This document shows positions 23,480 through 35,645 of a DNA stretch of 64,000 bases, in pieces (the first letter of the stretch is position 1; every line of letters starts with the position of its first letter). Source of the DNA: Peromyscus leucopus (taxonomy: Eukaryota; Chordata; Mammalia; Rodentia; Cricetidae); contig NC_051072.1 of NCBI RefSeq assembly GCF_004664715.2, positions 38,378,142 through 38,442,141 of the forward strand, in the 5' to 3' direction. A model generated the notes under the pieces. It was not told where the DNA came from. It searched no databases and saw only the letters and a program-made list of their open reading frames with translations. The translations under genes were made by a program, and so were the position numbers.

Positions 23480-23703
23480 AGGTGGTTCTCAACCTTCCTA
23501 ATGCTGCAACCCTTTAAGACCATTCCTCAGGTTGTGGGGACTCCCAACCATAAAATTATTTTCACTGCTACTTCATAACTGTAATTTCGCTACTGTTATG
23601 AATCATAATGTAAATATCTGTGTTTTCCGATGGTCAAAGGCGACCTCTGTGAAAGGGTATTTCCACCCCAAAGGGGTCGTGATCCATAGGTTGAGAACCA
23701 CTG
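23480..23703 (+). mobile_element. URR1-type hAT DNA transposon (non-autonomous)
   Basis: The element begins with the hAT-Charlie-type terminal repeat 'ggttctcaaccttcctaatg' and ends with its complement 'ataggttgagaaccactg'. Inside is the diagnostic 'aaccataaaattattttcac', 'tacttcataactgtaatttc'. The 8-bp flank before it, ctctagag, fits the hAT preferred target nTCTAGAn; the right flank ctctgcat matches at four positions only. There is no transposase. Confidence 0.9.
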
Positions 23704-24746
23704 CTCTGCATGGACAAGGGTTCATCAGAGGGTCTGAGCATCAAAGCCCATCCCCTTCTCCTGTCAGCCAAGACTGGACCCAAGCTAATAGTGATGCCAT
23801 TTGGGTTGAAGATTCTCACTACCATTTTTCTCCTCAATTTTAACTGACTAAGTAGCCTATGGTACAGTTACCTTCAGTGGCAAGACTGGAATTGGAGATG
23901 GCACTCCATAGGAATGGAGGACCAAGACAATTAATTTATTGTGGCACAAACCATCATCACGTGGGGGGAGCCTCTGATGAAGTTCACATCCAGACTAAAG
24001 AGAGAGCCCCAATAGGGCCCACAAAAGTATATTGCTTGCCGAGGACATGTAATGTCTAGATCTTAAAAAGGATACAGTATCTGAGTGCTTGTGGCTAAGA
24101 TTGCACACAATTCTGACAACATCAATTCAGACACCATGACCTCATTTCTGCTTGACTCTAAACTTCCTTCAGTCCTTCATGGAGCTACTCTCTCTTTCTT
24201 TTTCTTCTTCTGTGAGGTCTACATTACTTTCATCATCAGTCCTAATCTTCCCTCTGCATGGACTTCACCATGAGCCTGTCAGTGAATGCTGATTAGATAT
24301 CTTTCCCTTTTTTTGCTTCATTTTTATTTCTCTTTTAGACATGAAGATAATGTTGCTGCTATTTTGATTTTACCTAGATGTGCCCATTGCTTAGTTACAT
24401 TTGTGCTCCCCAAACAGGGTGATGCTACATACACTCATGAGAACAAGAGGAGGAACAAGAGGACTTGTATTTGATACCACAGAGCACACACACTAACACA
24501 TGTACACAGGCACATCCCACACACCAGTACACCAGTATCTGAAGGGTGCCTTTTTCTGAGACAGGGTGGGATGTGGTAAGAGTTAGAACCCAGCTACTAG
24601 GGACCCGTGTATCCTAACGTAGCTGCTTTCTGCTTATTACTACCTGAGCTATTTCAGAACTTGGTATGGGCTCATACTTAAATTCCACAGTGATAGGTGT
24701 CACAAGGTTGCTTAAAGATATAATTGTCTTTTAACCAGGTGGCTCC
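23704..24746. other. Unclassified DNA
   Basis: No gene or named repeat was seen. A CA-rich, non-perfect patch occurs at 24487-24535. Confidence 0.35.
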
Positions 24747-24774
24747 TTTTTTTTTTTTTTTTTTTTTTTTTTTT
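24747..24774. repeat. Poly-T run (28 bp) flanked by ggctcc
   Basis: Twenty-eight T lie between two copies of ggctcc (24741-24746 and 24775-24780). No SINE body is attached. Confidence 0.95.
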
Positions 24775-25299
24775 GGCTCCTCTTAAAATACCTGGGTAAT
24801 ACAAGGGGCAGTGAGTGATGTACTTGTATTGACTCTTTTGCATGATAAAAGCTCATGAGACACAGCAAGTACCTCCTTGCCCTCACTGTCCCTGAGCTGT
24901 CCTGTCTAGCAGGTGTCACCGCCCCCTCAGTTACAAACAAGGAGCTCACAATAGGTCTCCAGTAATAGCTCTGTTGCCATAATCACTGACTGAAGACTGG
25001 AGCAAGCAGCCCAAATGTCATTGTAACTTTGGAAATCACACAGGTACCCACCAGGTGGAGGTGATCCTGTAGAACCCAGCACACAGGCTCTGCAACTATT
25101 AGGAAGCCCAAGATGTAACTCATAAAAATTAACCATTTGACATATCTTAAGTACAATGAAAACGTGTTGATGTACTCAGTTGGGAGAGGGACAGGGTGAT
25201 GATCCTGGGCAGATTTTTTTCCATTCTCTTGATTAATCAGATCATCAGATCCAGTCATACCCTGCATAATACCCTGAACCCATTTATCATCCTTATTTG
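24775..25299. other. Unclassified DNA
   Basis: The minus-strand frames 24731-25267 show no domain and run partly over the poly-T. Confidence 0.35.
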
Positions 25300-25760
25300 C
25301 ATTTCACAGGCTGTTGGTTTTTAACACCGCTTCAGCATATTGGGCTACCTTATGGAATAAGTTAATGAAATGACCATTGATAAGGCTGAGCTTCTTGGAA
25401 ATAAGTGTATACAACTCTTTGAAGGTATCCGAGTGCGACAACTACCAAAGCATAGGTGACAGCCTGCTTTGCTCCCATGGTTACTTTGTTACCATGAAAC
25501 TTCCTGCATTTGGTCACCTCAGAGGTTGAATTCTCTGTGAAAAACTAACCAACCTAGTAAATGAGCATATTTTCCTGATTTGTGGCTAATATTTTGCGAA
25601 CACTGTAATATGTTTAAAATTAACTATTGATTGCATAATTAAATGAAAAGCAGTATGCTGAGTCTGAGAGCATATATTATGCTCTGTGGTAATTCCCTGG
25701 GAATGTACAAATTGAACTGAGTATAAAGGTACCTGTCAGAGTATTGTCCTATCTGCTGGG
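25300..25760. other. Candidate regulatory stretch with X-box-like palindrome
   Basis: This is repeat-free DNA. At 25476-25496 is a near-perfect palindrome, catggttac-ttt-gttaccatg, which resembles one arm of an RFX X-box (GTTRCC). Several AATTA/ATTAA cores follow. The regulatory role is a guess from motifs only. Confidence 0.2.
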
Positions 25761-28551
25761 TTAGTTGTAATTTCAGTAACACCTGTGGATAAATTTTAGT
25801 CAGAAATGTAATTCTCTAATTGTCATTTTAAACACTTTAAAAATTACTATGATACACAGAGAAAGGGGAAGTTATTAAATACAGAAGGCTTTCCCTCACT
25901 AGGCAATTTAAAATCAGCCAGTGGAAATCACCAAGCCCTTAAAGGAGAAGACAAATCCCCCAAGTGTGGGGAGATGGATGTGATCCACAAATAGGCTGGC
26001 TAGGATTACAATGTGGGGAGTGAGCAATGCCAAGAGCTTCCAATGGAAGTGGAGAAGAATATGTTTAGCTTATAGAATTAGATGTCAATTCCACAACACC
26101 GAACAACCATCAAGTTCAAGAGAATATGAAAAGCAATTAAAAGGCATGCATTAACTTCAAGGGTATTGACAGTGGTAAGAATTTCAAGACTATCAACATA
26201 AGTTATGATTAATGTAGAATAAACTGAAGGTGAAAAGTACTTGAAAATCAATGATGTGTCTTTGAAGTACTGTGAAGAGAATTGGGAGAATGGGAGGAAA
26301 ACCTGTCCATAATATTCTGGCGGACAATGGGGTGGAGGAACTATGATTACCAATCTCACCTTTAACTTTGGCCTCCAAGATGAGTTAGAAATATTTGCTT
26401 TAGGGCATGAACGAGAATATACATCCTCTGTCGCATGCTTTATCTTTCTGGATTGTCCTTCGCTGTGGCAACTGAAGTCAAGTGCTACTGAGTGCCTTTC
26501 TTAAAGTTCCAGAATTATTGCACAGCTTGGTACATAGGCAAAAGAGAAGAAAGTGGGGGAAACTTTCATATATCCTTCCTGTGTGGTCTTGACTCTGTTT
26601 TTTTACTTAAAACAAATACTATAACAATCCATAAGCCTGGAATGACCAACAAGAACAACTCCGTCTTCTCTAATGGTTAAGAGGAGAATACAGTTCTCCA
26701 CAGTATCTCCCATACACCGTACACATCTGAAAGTCTCTGGTTTATTCCCTCTCATGTAGGATGACCTGCTGTGATTTTCTGTCTAGAAAAGTCCAAGTAT
26801 GTACCTAAGTGTCCCTTTCTCAAAAACTTCCCCAACTGAGTTGAAAATTATACAATGACTTGATTTTGTGTGACAGCCCAAATAGAGGAAAGAAATGAAA
26901 GAAAAACTCAGTCTCTAGCAAGTAAATGTCAGCTCTTTCAAATTTTTCCTCCACAATCAGCCAACAGCTTAGAAAAAAATAAGGCACACATCCTGCCTAT
27001 CAGTCTTCTCATGGCAAAGGTGATGAATGCCCAACACTTTATTATCTCCAAAGCTTGCCCAAACTTTGGTAATGGAATGTATACTTCATTGCATGCTACA
27101 TGAAATTCTAGTTAGCACACAAGGTAAATTACCATGAATCATTATGGGATGATCCGTTCTCAAAATGGTAAGAGGATATAGCCTTCATCTGCCCAGGTGA
27201 GTCTCAGAATAGGAACACACAACCACCCAGCATCCTAAAGGTGGTGATACCAGATTCCCTCCCTCCTTTAGATGACACATAAATTGTGTTGGGGGAAAAA
27301 TAAGGTGGCGATAAGGTCATATTCCTGCTCGAGGACACTAAGTAAACAGCAAGATCTAAATACCCTTTTCCATGAAAACAGCATATGCCTCCTTCTTGGA
27401 ACAACTAAACAACTCTCCTATTTACAGCTGTATCAGCAAGAACTGCTGTGGTGGAATAATTCATTTCTAAACAGAAGCCACCCAACATCTAGAGCAGTTA
27501 ATATGAGCAGATGCAGGAAAATTAGTCTAGATTATCTTGCAGGGGAGAAAAGGAAAATAAAGTCCCCACATCGCAGTTACAGGAGTCCCCTTTGTTTCCA
27601 TGATGCCATGGCTGCACAGGAGGACCCTTTACCTCAAAATAAAGTTAAATTTGCAAACTGTGTTTCTGCTGTGTATCACCAAAATAATACAAATAAGTTC
27701 AAATCCCATTTGTGTACAGGTGGTCCTTCTATTTTCAAAAGTGTTTTTATGACATCAACTGTGTGGAGCCATGCTTGTTTAGGAATGCCTAGTTCACCCT
27801 TTTGTACCACTTCCCTGTAAAAGAATTAGTACTCGGGGAATACATGCTACTGGCCAGTTTTAGACGTGATATTGTCTAACTGGATAGCTTGTGACTGAAG
27901 GACACAGATACATCCACAGTTCCTTCTTCTCTCTAGAGAAGGTTGAGTTACAGACACATGGCACTAAAATATCAATACCTCTTACATTGCCTTCTTTGGT
28001 ACCTAATCCTACAAACAGATTTACAAGCCTTGTGCTGATCAGGACATGGCTCCTGAAAGCAGAACTGATAAGTGGAAAAGACAGGGATGGTATTGCTATC
28101 CTAACACACCTCAGAATCCTGGCCTCTCCCTCCCCAACCCAGTCTTAGATAACCGCACCCTCTGCATCCACCCTTGCCTGGCATTTTTAATGTCTGTGGG
28201 ATTTTCCACTCCCTATGTGGCTAGTGGAGACTACTTAATTAGGTATCCACCAATGGCCTCCTGCCTAAAGGGGCTTAAGAATACAACCCAGGAAGGGAGA
28301 GTGGAAAGAGCTCTCTTTCTTGACTGTACTGGGAAAAAGCCATTTTGCAAAACAGAATTATATGCTCTTAAAAAACTTGTAAATGTCCTAGAATCCTCTT
28401 TTACCCCAAGAGAAGCACACACGATGGTGAGCCTTCATAATCTCTCAGTATCTTCCCAGTGTGTGGCGGTATGCAACTCTCTTACGTTTTCTACTCTGTA
28501 AATTTTATTTTTACTATCTGATGTGCTTATGCTAGGTAAGTTCTAGTAATG
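25761..28551. other. Longest repeat-poor stretch, no gene supported
   Basis: No SINE, LINE or LTR was recognised. Two of the window's longest open frames lie here on the plus strand: 27272-27820 (182 codons) and 28046-28501 (151 codons). Neither shows a signal peptide, a domain motif, a Kozak-like start or biased codon use that I can see, so I do not call them genes. A multi-exon gene with short exons or a lncRNA cannot be excluded. Confidence 0.4.
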
Positions 28552-28552
28552 C

Positions 28553-28650
28553 TATCTCTCTCTTTCTGTCTCTGCCTCTCTCTTTCTCTTTCTCTTCTCC
28601 TCCCCCTTTCCCTCTTCCCCGTCTCTCTCTGTATGTCTATCTGTCCATCT
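28553..28650. repeat. (CT)n-rich tract
   Basis: About 95 bp of mainly C/T dinucleotide repeat with interruptions precedes a B1/B4-like body on the minus strand. Confidence 0.9.
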
Positions 28651-28745
28651 CATGATGTCACTATGTGGCCCAGGCTTGCTTGAACCTCTGATCTTCTTGC
28701 TTCCACTCCCCAAGTGTTTGAGATTACAAATGTGTAGAACCTGGC
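28651..28745 (-). repeat. B1/B4-related SINE fragment, diverged
   Basis: The segment 'tcactatgtggcccaggctt', 'gcttgaacctctgatcttct' and 'ccccaagtgtttgagattac' is the complement of a B1/B4 body. It is more diverged than the young B1 copies here. Confidence 0.65.
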
Positions 28746-31529
28746 CCAGCAATAATGCTATCATTTCTACCTAAATCTGGGATTTAAAGAAGTAATAATA
28801 AAATAGAGATAGAATTAAGCTTTCAGAGTAGAACAGGATTAGGCAGAACTTAACTTCCTCATATTCTGTTCGGACAATGGCTCAAGCTCATAATGAACAT
28901 ACCCTTGCCCATGGTGATGAAGAATGGGTAGCTGTTATGGCTATGGTTATATAGTAACCAAGTGTCTATGGCTGCTAAATCTAGAAGCTGAAGTCCACCT
29001 TCTAGAAGACATGATATAAGAATAGATACTTGCAATGGCAAAGGAATAAGGGTGTTATTCCAAATGTACCATAATCCTTTAGCCAAGACAGGTAGAATGG
29101 TTTCTGAAGAATCTGAACTTTTGTATGTGGTTTTCTTATGTTTATGTGTATGTATGTATATACCTGTGTGTGTATACGTGCACTTGAACAATAAGGTACA
29201 GTGTCATGTTCCAGATTGACTAGAATACAGAACCTACCTAAAGAGGAATGCACTAATTACAGGGATATTTCTTTTATAATCTAAAATTTAACTCCTTAGC
29301 AAAAGACTGGAGTGATATAATACTAAATCACATTCTAACCTATTACATCTGGAATTAAGATGAGCATCTTGACCTATGACCTTTCTAAAAGCCTTTACAA
29401 CTTAGGGTCACTGACTATAAACTACATCATTCACTCTTTAAAAAGTTATACTTGTCAGTACAAAATTGCTAAAAACATACATTTAAGTGAAGTTGGCACT
29501 TCTTCAAACAGTTGAAATAGACTCGGGTTATTTGTTGTAAGAGGCATTCCAAATTAGGAATTTTCAATACCCTACTGACACACAGTAGGTTGACTAAGTT
29601 GTGATTAGGTCTCAAGAGTGTGGAATATTTGACAACATTCCTCATCTCTACTCACAGGATGCTTCTCTTGTCCAGTGGTGATTATCAGAAGTACCTACAG
29701 ATAGTTGGTACATGTGGGAAGAGTGGGCTTCATGGACAATTACTTAACACAGAGGGTGGGTGAAACCTGACAAATATTGGAGGAAATAGAACTAGCCCAG
29801 TCCTAAAGGCAAGAAATCGTTTGATATGAACAAAAGTGTTCCTTGCAGCTGCTGTCTAGAAGTCTTGGTAAACCAGGATAGGCAATCATTTAGAGAGAAG
29901 GATAGGCAGGCACCAGATCATGGAAGGCCAACATTGGTTTGCTCCTTGAAAACTGAATATACTTTATATCATTCCTTGATCGTGGAGTTTTAAAAGCCTC
30001 ACATAAGGCCATAGACAACAAAATATGCAGGAGTATCTTTGTAAAAGATGAATTAAGTCAAATTCATAGCTCAGGTATAATGCATAGCACAAATGCACCT
30101 AGTAGAATGATTTGTTCTTAGCACTGCTAATGTATTACTTCCTTTTAAATAAATTTGTCTAAGCCCAGTTCCTCACATCCTCATAAATCCTTGCCCCAAA
30201 TATTTTTCATTAGCATCCTTGTTGATTTTCTAGCTCCGCTTGCGTTGCATCAAAACTCTGGGTTTATCTGGGCAGTGCTTGAAAGAAATGATGTATCTGT
30301 CTGTGTTCTATTTCAGGCACTGCCACTGACTCACACAATGAGACACTTGACCTACTTAGGCCCAGTAGGAGATCTGAAGAAGCTGGGCCTTATATTGTAA
30401 CAACCACAGCACTGACATTTCTTAGTAAAACAGCATTTAAACTTAAACAGAATGGGGCTCCAACACCATCATCCTCTTTGCTGATCCCCGGTAAGTTAGT
30501 GCTGTAGCCATATTGCCAAAGGTTACGTTTCAAAGTGTGCAATCACTGACACCCCAGAAACAGCCTGTCTGCTTTGCCACGAAGCCCAACCATTTTATGA
30601 GAGTGATGTGCTGTCTATTTTTGATCTTTTCTTTCATTAAAAGAGCCGGGAAGTTTCATTTCAGGCCCCCAAATATTTATCCCATGCTTTCCGCGCTGTG
30701 CATCTAATATGGATACTACGCAGCAGATGAAAAATTGATGCAGATCTAACATAGTGGAAGGGTGGTACAGGTCATTTGGAGGCATTGTGCTATGGGCATG
30801 ATTTCAGAAACACAGAGGAGACAGCCACGCCATTTGGGAGTGACTTGCTCTTGAGAATCATCTGGAAAGAGAAGCAAAGCCTCCTAGAAGTGGTCCATGA
30901 GTGAGTTCTACAAAGGTAGAGCTAATTAACGTGGTGATGACTAGGAAGAAGACCGATAGAGAATGATCGAGGAGGCAGTGGCAGGAAGCTACAGCAGTGT
31001 GCAGAAGATGCATCCCAGAGCAAGGTGGAGGAGGCCTAGAGTGGGAGGAACTGCAGGGAGATGGCTCTTTAACACTCGGGCATACAAGAGAGCAGAGGGT
31101 TTGAGCAAGAACATGATGCAGGTTGGTATTTTTGAGAAGTTATTGAATAGCTCTGTAGAAAGCTTATTTAGCAGAAAATAAAAGTAGGAGTGAGGAGACA
31201 AGTTAGTGGTCTGTAGCAGATGTCTAGTTGAGGGAGGACATGGGTCTGTGATCCTATAGTGCCAACAGGGATAAAAGGAACAGCTTTTAGGGACTAGTGG
31301 GACGGGTGGGCTGGTGCAGTTTAAGATGTACAGGATGTGAATGAAAAGGTATGCTGGGAACTGGGCTTCTAATTGAAGTTATTATAATTACCCCACCTGA
31401 AAAAAATAAAAATCTATGATATCAGGTAAGTAGTAAGTCAAATATCAAGAATTTAAGGTAAGCTCTCCCAAAGGCAAAAGGCAGGGCAGGGAGTAGTGGA
31501 CAAAAGAAAAAGAGAACATAAAACGTAGC
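28746..31529. other. Unclassified DNA, no gene
   Basis: No named repeat was seen. The part at about 30960-31340 ('ttgagcaagaacatgatgca' and following) has the look of an old interspersed repeat without a name I can give. Otherwise it appears unique. Confidence 0.35.
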
Positions 31530-32575
31530 TCCCCAAACAATGTAGGCTACTGCTATTGCCCTTGGTTACCTCTCAGAGGATAAAGGTGAGTCTCTATTCC
31601 TGAAGACATGGAACATTGTGAACACAGGACTGGGATCATTCAAGCTCAATCTAACTTGAAATAGACCTTCTTCGTGGGATCTATCTTCCACAGTGCCACT
31701 AAATACTATGGAAGCTGCCAAAGGATGGGAATAGTTAGGAGTCCTACCCAGTTCATACACGTATGAACTACAACAATGACCAGCATGGGAAGACATCTGT
31801 AAGGCACAATCTGTAGCTCTCACATGTTGGTAGCAAGCAACAGCTTTCAACGTGGACTTCAGGCCCACTCAATAGGAGAGAAATCATGTCTGGTACAAGG
31901 AACCTAGCCAACTACCCAGGCCTAATGAGGTCATTGACCTTATAAAAGAAAGGGCTACTTACTAGACACTTTGCTAGACCAGCATTAATTTCATATGACA
32001 TTCTAAATCTTACCCTTGTACCCACAGATAAGTGTTGCTACCACCCATCCATCAAAGAAGCTTCTCTTGACAGCAGGTGGAGAACATCACAGAAAAATAC
32101 AACTGGACCGAGTGAAGAGATAAATAGATAGTGGGGAGCCCAGCACCAGCAGATATTTCTCCACCCAGAGTCTGCCTCTATGGCTCAGGGATTGGATGGA
32201 AAGATTGTAAGAACTAGAATATCAGGAAGTCTGCTGTGAAGCGATCTCTCCTAGAAATGGCTGCATAAACAAGACCAGAAAAATGGCAATATCAATACAC
32301 ACACTAACTAGGAAGGGGGAAATTTCCAAAGGTCCCACCCCTAGACAAAGAACAACAGGCAACTAATAACTGATGGGAGAGGGAGAATTAGCCTCTCCCA
32401 AGGATGAGTCCCCTGACTGGTTATCCAACACAAAATGAGAGCAGCCTTATACGCAAACAACAAAAATGGACTCAGTAAGTTGTAGTCATATGTCTGTGCA
32501 CACATATATGTATGTAATGATTGCAATAAAAGCAAAATAGGCTATCAATTTGAGAGTAGGAGATGCAGGAAAACT
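31530..32575 (+). repeat. L1 (Lx-like) 3' region, copy A
   Basis: The block shares landmarks with 55000-56115. For example 'gagaaatcatgtctggtaca', 'aggaacctagccaactaccc' and, further on, 'tgttgctaccacccatccat' correspond in order to 'ggaaatcatgtctggtactg', 'gaaacctagctaactactca' and 'tgctgtctttaccttcagca'. It ends with 'ctcagtaagttgtagtcata' and an A/T-rich tail. It has no intact frame and is more diverged than copy B. I place it as the 3' non-coding part of a rodent L1. Confidence 0.55.
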
Positions 32576-32772
32576 TAGAGGCAGAATACCTAGGAGAGAC
32601 TAAAAGAAGAAAAGAAAAAGAGGAAAGTAATGTAATTCTGTTTTAATTTAAAAATGCATAAAATTTTTAAAAGGAGAAATAAAAACAGGAGCCAGAAAAA
32701 GAAGGAATAAAAAAAAGTACAAGATGTAATGTCATACCAGAAATGCAAATATCATTGTAAGGACAATTACCA

Positions 32773-32795
32773 ATAAATAAGTAAATAAATAAATA
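32773..32795. repeat. (AAAT)n microsatellite
   Basis: Imperfect taaa/aaat repeat, possibly part of a retroposon tail. Confidence 0.85.
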
Positions 32796-32890
32796 CTATC
32801 ATGCATTCAGAGCTTGCTTCTTGTGTTTTTAAAGAACTGTACATAGGGTAGTGCTTAACAAATTGCCATTGATTAAAAAAAATACCAAAT

Positions 32891-33053
32891 GGGGACTGGA
32901 GACACGGCTTGGCAGCTAAGAGTATTTGCTGCTCTTGCAGAGGACCCGAGTTCGGATTCCACCATCACATAGAGAGGCATACAGTTGTCTGTAACTCCAG
33001 CTTCAGAGAATCCAACACCCTGTTCTGGCCTCATCAGGTACAAGCACTCAAGT

Positions 33054-33098
<45 letters not shown>

Positions 33099-33125
33099 TA
33101 TATTATCTTAAGATCATGAATAAAG
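32891..33125 (+). repeat. B2 SINE ending in (CA)21
   Basis: A B2 head 'ggggactggagacacggctt', 'ggcagctaagagtatttgct' and 'gctcttgcagaggacccgag', then 'tgttctggcctcatcaggta', is followed by a pure (CA)n at 33055-33096 and an A-rich tail. The CA run in place of the usual B2 tail is common in cricetid copies. Confidence 0.9.
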
Positions 33126-33239
33126 TATAAAACCAGAGACAGAAGGCAGATATCGGTGAAAGAATGCATTTTATTTTAAAACCACAAAACATTTTTACAA
33201 AACGTTTCTCAGACCCCAGAAACCAGGAGAAACCTCAGT

Positions 33240-33515
33240 TCTGTGTTCAGTAACTGGAAGCCTGGAGCCCTGTGTCTGTGCTGACCCTGATTATACAAGT
33301 TAGTAAAATATGGTCTTGGGCAACCTTTTTAACTGCAATGAGTCTCAGTTTTCTACCTGTAACAAGGAAGAAATAATTAGGATTGAACCTATGCTGTTAG
33401 GAGGTCTCAGAATTAAAGGAAGCTGTCCACAGAAACTAATTACTGCAGTATTTGGATTTTTAATAAAAAGTAAGCGTTGCTTGGTATGAGTTATTATTAG
33501 TATTATTCAACCTAC
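33240..33515 (+). repeat. MIR SINE
   Basis: The segment 'ggtcttgggcaacctttttaa', 'gtctcagttttctacctgta' follows the MIR core. After it come the degraded 'tgctgttaggaggtctcaga' and 'ggtatgagttattattagta' 3' parts. The orientation follows the core. Confidence 0.65.
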
Positions 33516-33899
33516 AATTTGTTGAACGTAGTATATTTTTTGTTTATTTTGGGGGACAAAGGGACAGTGGGAAGAGATTCTGGTTCTGAGTTGCCATGCT
33601 GATAGTTTGAGAGGTTTATCAGTCTAAGGAATTGATTTATGAGTAAAGCCATTTGAGAGGCTTACCTATGACCTCCAGTCACAAGGTGCAGATATTTCAA
33701 AGTGACAAGCCACCCACCAGGAATGTGGTTTGCTGGCAGCGAGGTCCCTTGTGCAAGAGAGACTCCCTGTTCCTCCATGGGGAAGATACTTCCTTCCCAA
33801 CTATTTTGCAACTGCATCTGTAGGTGCCTTTGCTGTCTGAAAACCCTATGTCCTATTCAGCCAGTCAAAATCCTATCGCTCTAGTTCTGTTGACTTGGA
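33516..33899. other. Unclassified DNA
   Basis: Nothing recognised. Confidence 0.3.
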
Positions 33900-34360
33900 T
33901 TTAGCCCAATTTAGATCAGAAAAAAAAAAGCCAGTTTTGACAGCTGTAACAGAATATGAAATGTGAGGATTCAGAGGCTAATTGTAATTCCAGTGCATGC
34001 ATTCTGCACAGTATCATTTAGTTTTTAAACGAGCTTTTGGAATGGCTGCCAGACACATGCAAAGAGCCCAGTTCCCTGAGATACTTTCTGCACTGAAAAA
34101 ACGGACAGCATAACTGGGTGCTTTAGTGGATGCAACTGTCTTAAATGAAACAACAGTCGGGAAGAAAAGCAGCCATTTCATAGTATTTATAAACTGCAGT
34201 ACCAGGGAAATCATGCTTTCTGCTAATGAGCCCTTTCAAACACAGAAAAAGAGAAACCATATTTTCAACTGTAATTCACCTTAGCTATGCCTCCTTCAAT
34301 GAGAAAACTCTTTAGATGATGTGGTTTTAACAACAGCAACAACAAACTCATTACTTTGGC
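33900..34360. other. Candidate conserved non-coding element
   Basis: This stretch is repeat-free and of mixed composition. It contains homeodomain-like cores ('ctaattgtaattcc' at about 33978) and no simple sequence beyond an A10 run at the start. A minus-strand frame (34014-34214) has no motif. The suggestion rests on appearance alone. Confidence 0.2.
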
Positions 34361-34587
34361 TCCTATTATAATTAAAGATGTTGACTGACAATTTCATTTT
34401 GTTTTATAAATTAGTCTATTACCTCAGTGGTTAAGCACTGCAGTGCCAGAGTTCTACACACAGCTATAAAATCGAACATGCTTCTAATTCCACTGCTGCA
34501 TTAGATGTTTTCACATGTGTATGGTTTGGTCTGGATTCTGTTTAAAGCAGCATCATACATTATACCTCCTTCACCCTACCCCCAAGA

Positions 34588-34726
34588 CAAGTTTTCTCTT
34601 TATAACAGCCCTAGCTGTCTTGGAACTCACTTTGTAGACCAGGCTGGCCTTGAACTCACAGAGATCCCCCTGCTTCTGCCTCCGCAAGTGCTGAGATTAA
34701 AAGTGTGCACCACCACATCCAGCCCA
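34588..34726 (-). repeat. B1 SINE, minus strand
   Basis: The plus strand reads 'agccctagctgtcttggaac', 'tttgtagaccaggctggcct', 'tgaactcacagagatccccc', and ends 'accaccacatccagccc', the complement of a near-complete B1. No target duplication is evident. Confidence 0.92.
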
Positions 34727-35095
34727 GTATATGTCTTTGTAATGTGAACATTGTCCTTTAGATATCACAGGGCAGAAATGGAAAAAGCCAGGCTTGTTTA
34801 TGACCATGTAGCTCTGTGTGTTCATTCACTCTTGAGCATGCCCACCCACACTGTTTGCACTTAATGATATGTTAGGTACCCCAACAGACTATAATAACAA
34901 GGACGTTTTATAGTGTTAGAATGCACTCAATAATCTAGTCTTCAGCCTCAAGCAAATAGTCATAAATTTCCATCTACTTGGACTCATCTCTCCTTTTATG
35001 CCCTGTCTCCGATTTCTCTCCTTTCTATAGCCACACCTCATTCCCATTCTTCACACTAGTTCTACACCACTGCTTTGATTATTCTTTTTCTTATA
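34727..35095. other. Unclassified DNA
   Basis: Nothing recognised. Confidence 0.3.
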
Positions 35096-35301
35096 ATTAT
35101 TTCTATGTGTATGTGTGTGCCTGAGTGAGTTTATTTGCACCACATGCATGCAGGAACCAGTGAAAACTGGAAGAGTGTATCAGATCCACAGAACTAGAAT
35201 TACAGATGTTTGTGAGCCACCATGTATGTGCTGGTGACTGAATTCTGTTCCTCCACAAGAGCAGTAAGTGCTCTTAACTCCTGAGCTGTCTCTAGCCCAT
35301 T
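35096..35301 (-). repeat. B3 SINE, minus strand
   Basis: The complement of a B3 is seen: 'ttgcaccacatgcatgcagg', then 'gtgagccaccatgtatgtgc', 'tggtgactgaattctgttcc', 'gagcagtaagtgctcttaac', 'tgagctgtctctagccc'. The RNA polymerase III box region is at the right end. Confidence 0.9.
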
Positions 35302-35631
35302 CTTCAATGATTCTTAAATAGGTGTGATCAAAAAGCATTTGTGCATCAACCTTTCTGAATGTCTAAAGCCCAAGCACTTAATAATTTATTGAGATCCCAC
35401 AGCATGCCTAGCATTTCTCAGTTTTCTAAGGAGCAATTAATCCTTGTGCTGAGGAATTTGACACCTGGGAGGAAGCACAGCATATGCTGAATGTCAAAAT
35501 CTCTAAGTGAAAGCCAAGAAGCCATCTTGTCAACCTCTGTTTACAAAGTATTTCTTTTAATTTTGAGATGATGAGATAATTATGTCACTTTTCCCTTCCC
35601 TTTCCTCACTCCATACCCTCCCATTTACTCG

Positions 35632-35645
35632 TCCTTCCACTGTTT
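35632..35645. other. L1 target-site duplication, left copy
   Basis: tccttccactgttt; 12 of 14 positions match the copy at 36307-36320 (tcctttcactattt). Confidence 0.7.

Noticed and set aside
27272..27820. 182-codon open frame
   Set aside because: Longest frame in the window, but no domain, signal or repeat-independent coding bias can be seen. Kept as an observation, not called as a gene.
32891..33050. tRNA gene
   Set aside because: The tRNA-like boxes belong to a B2 SINE; no cloverleaf with a proper acceptor stem is present.
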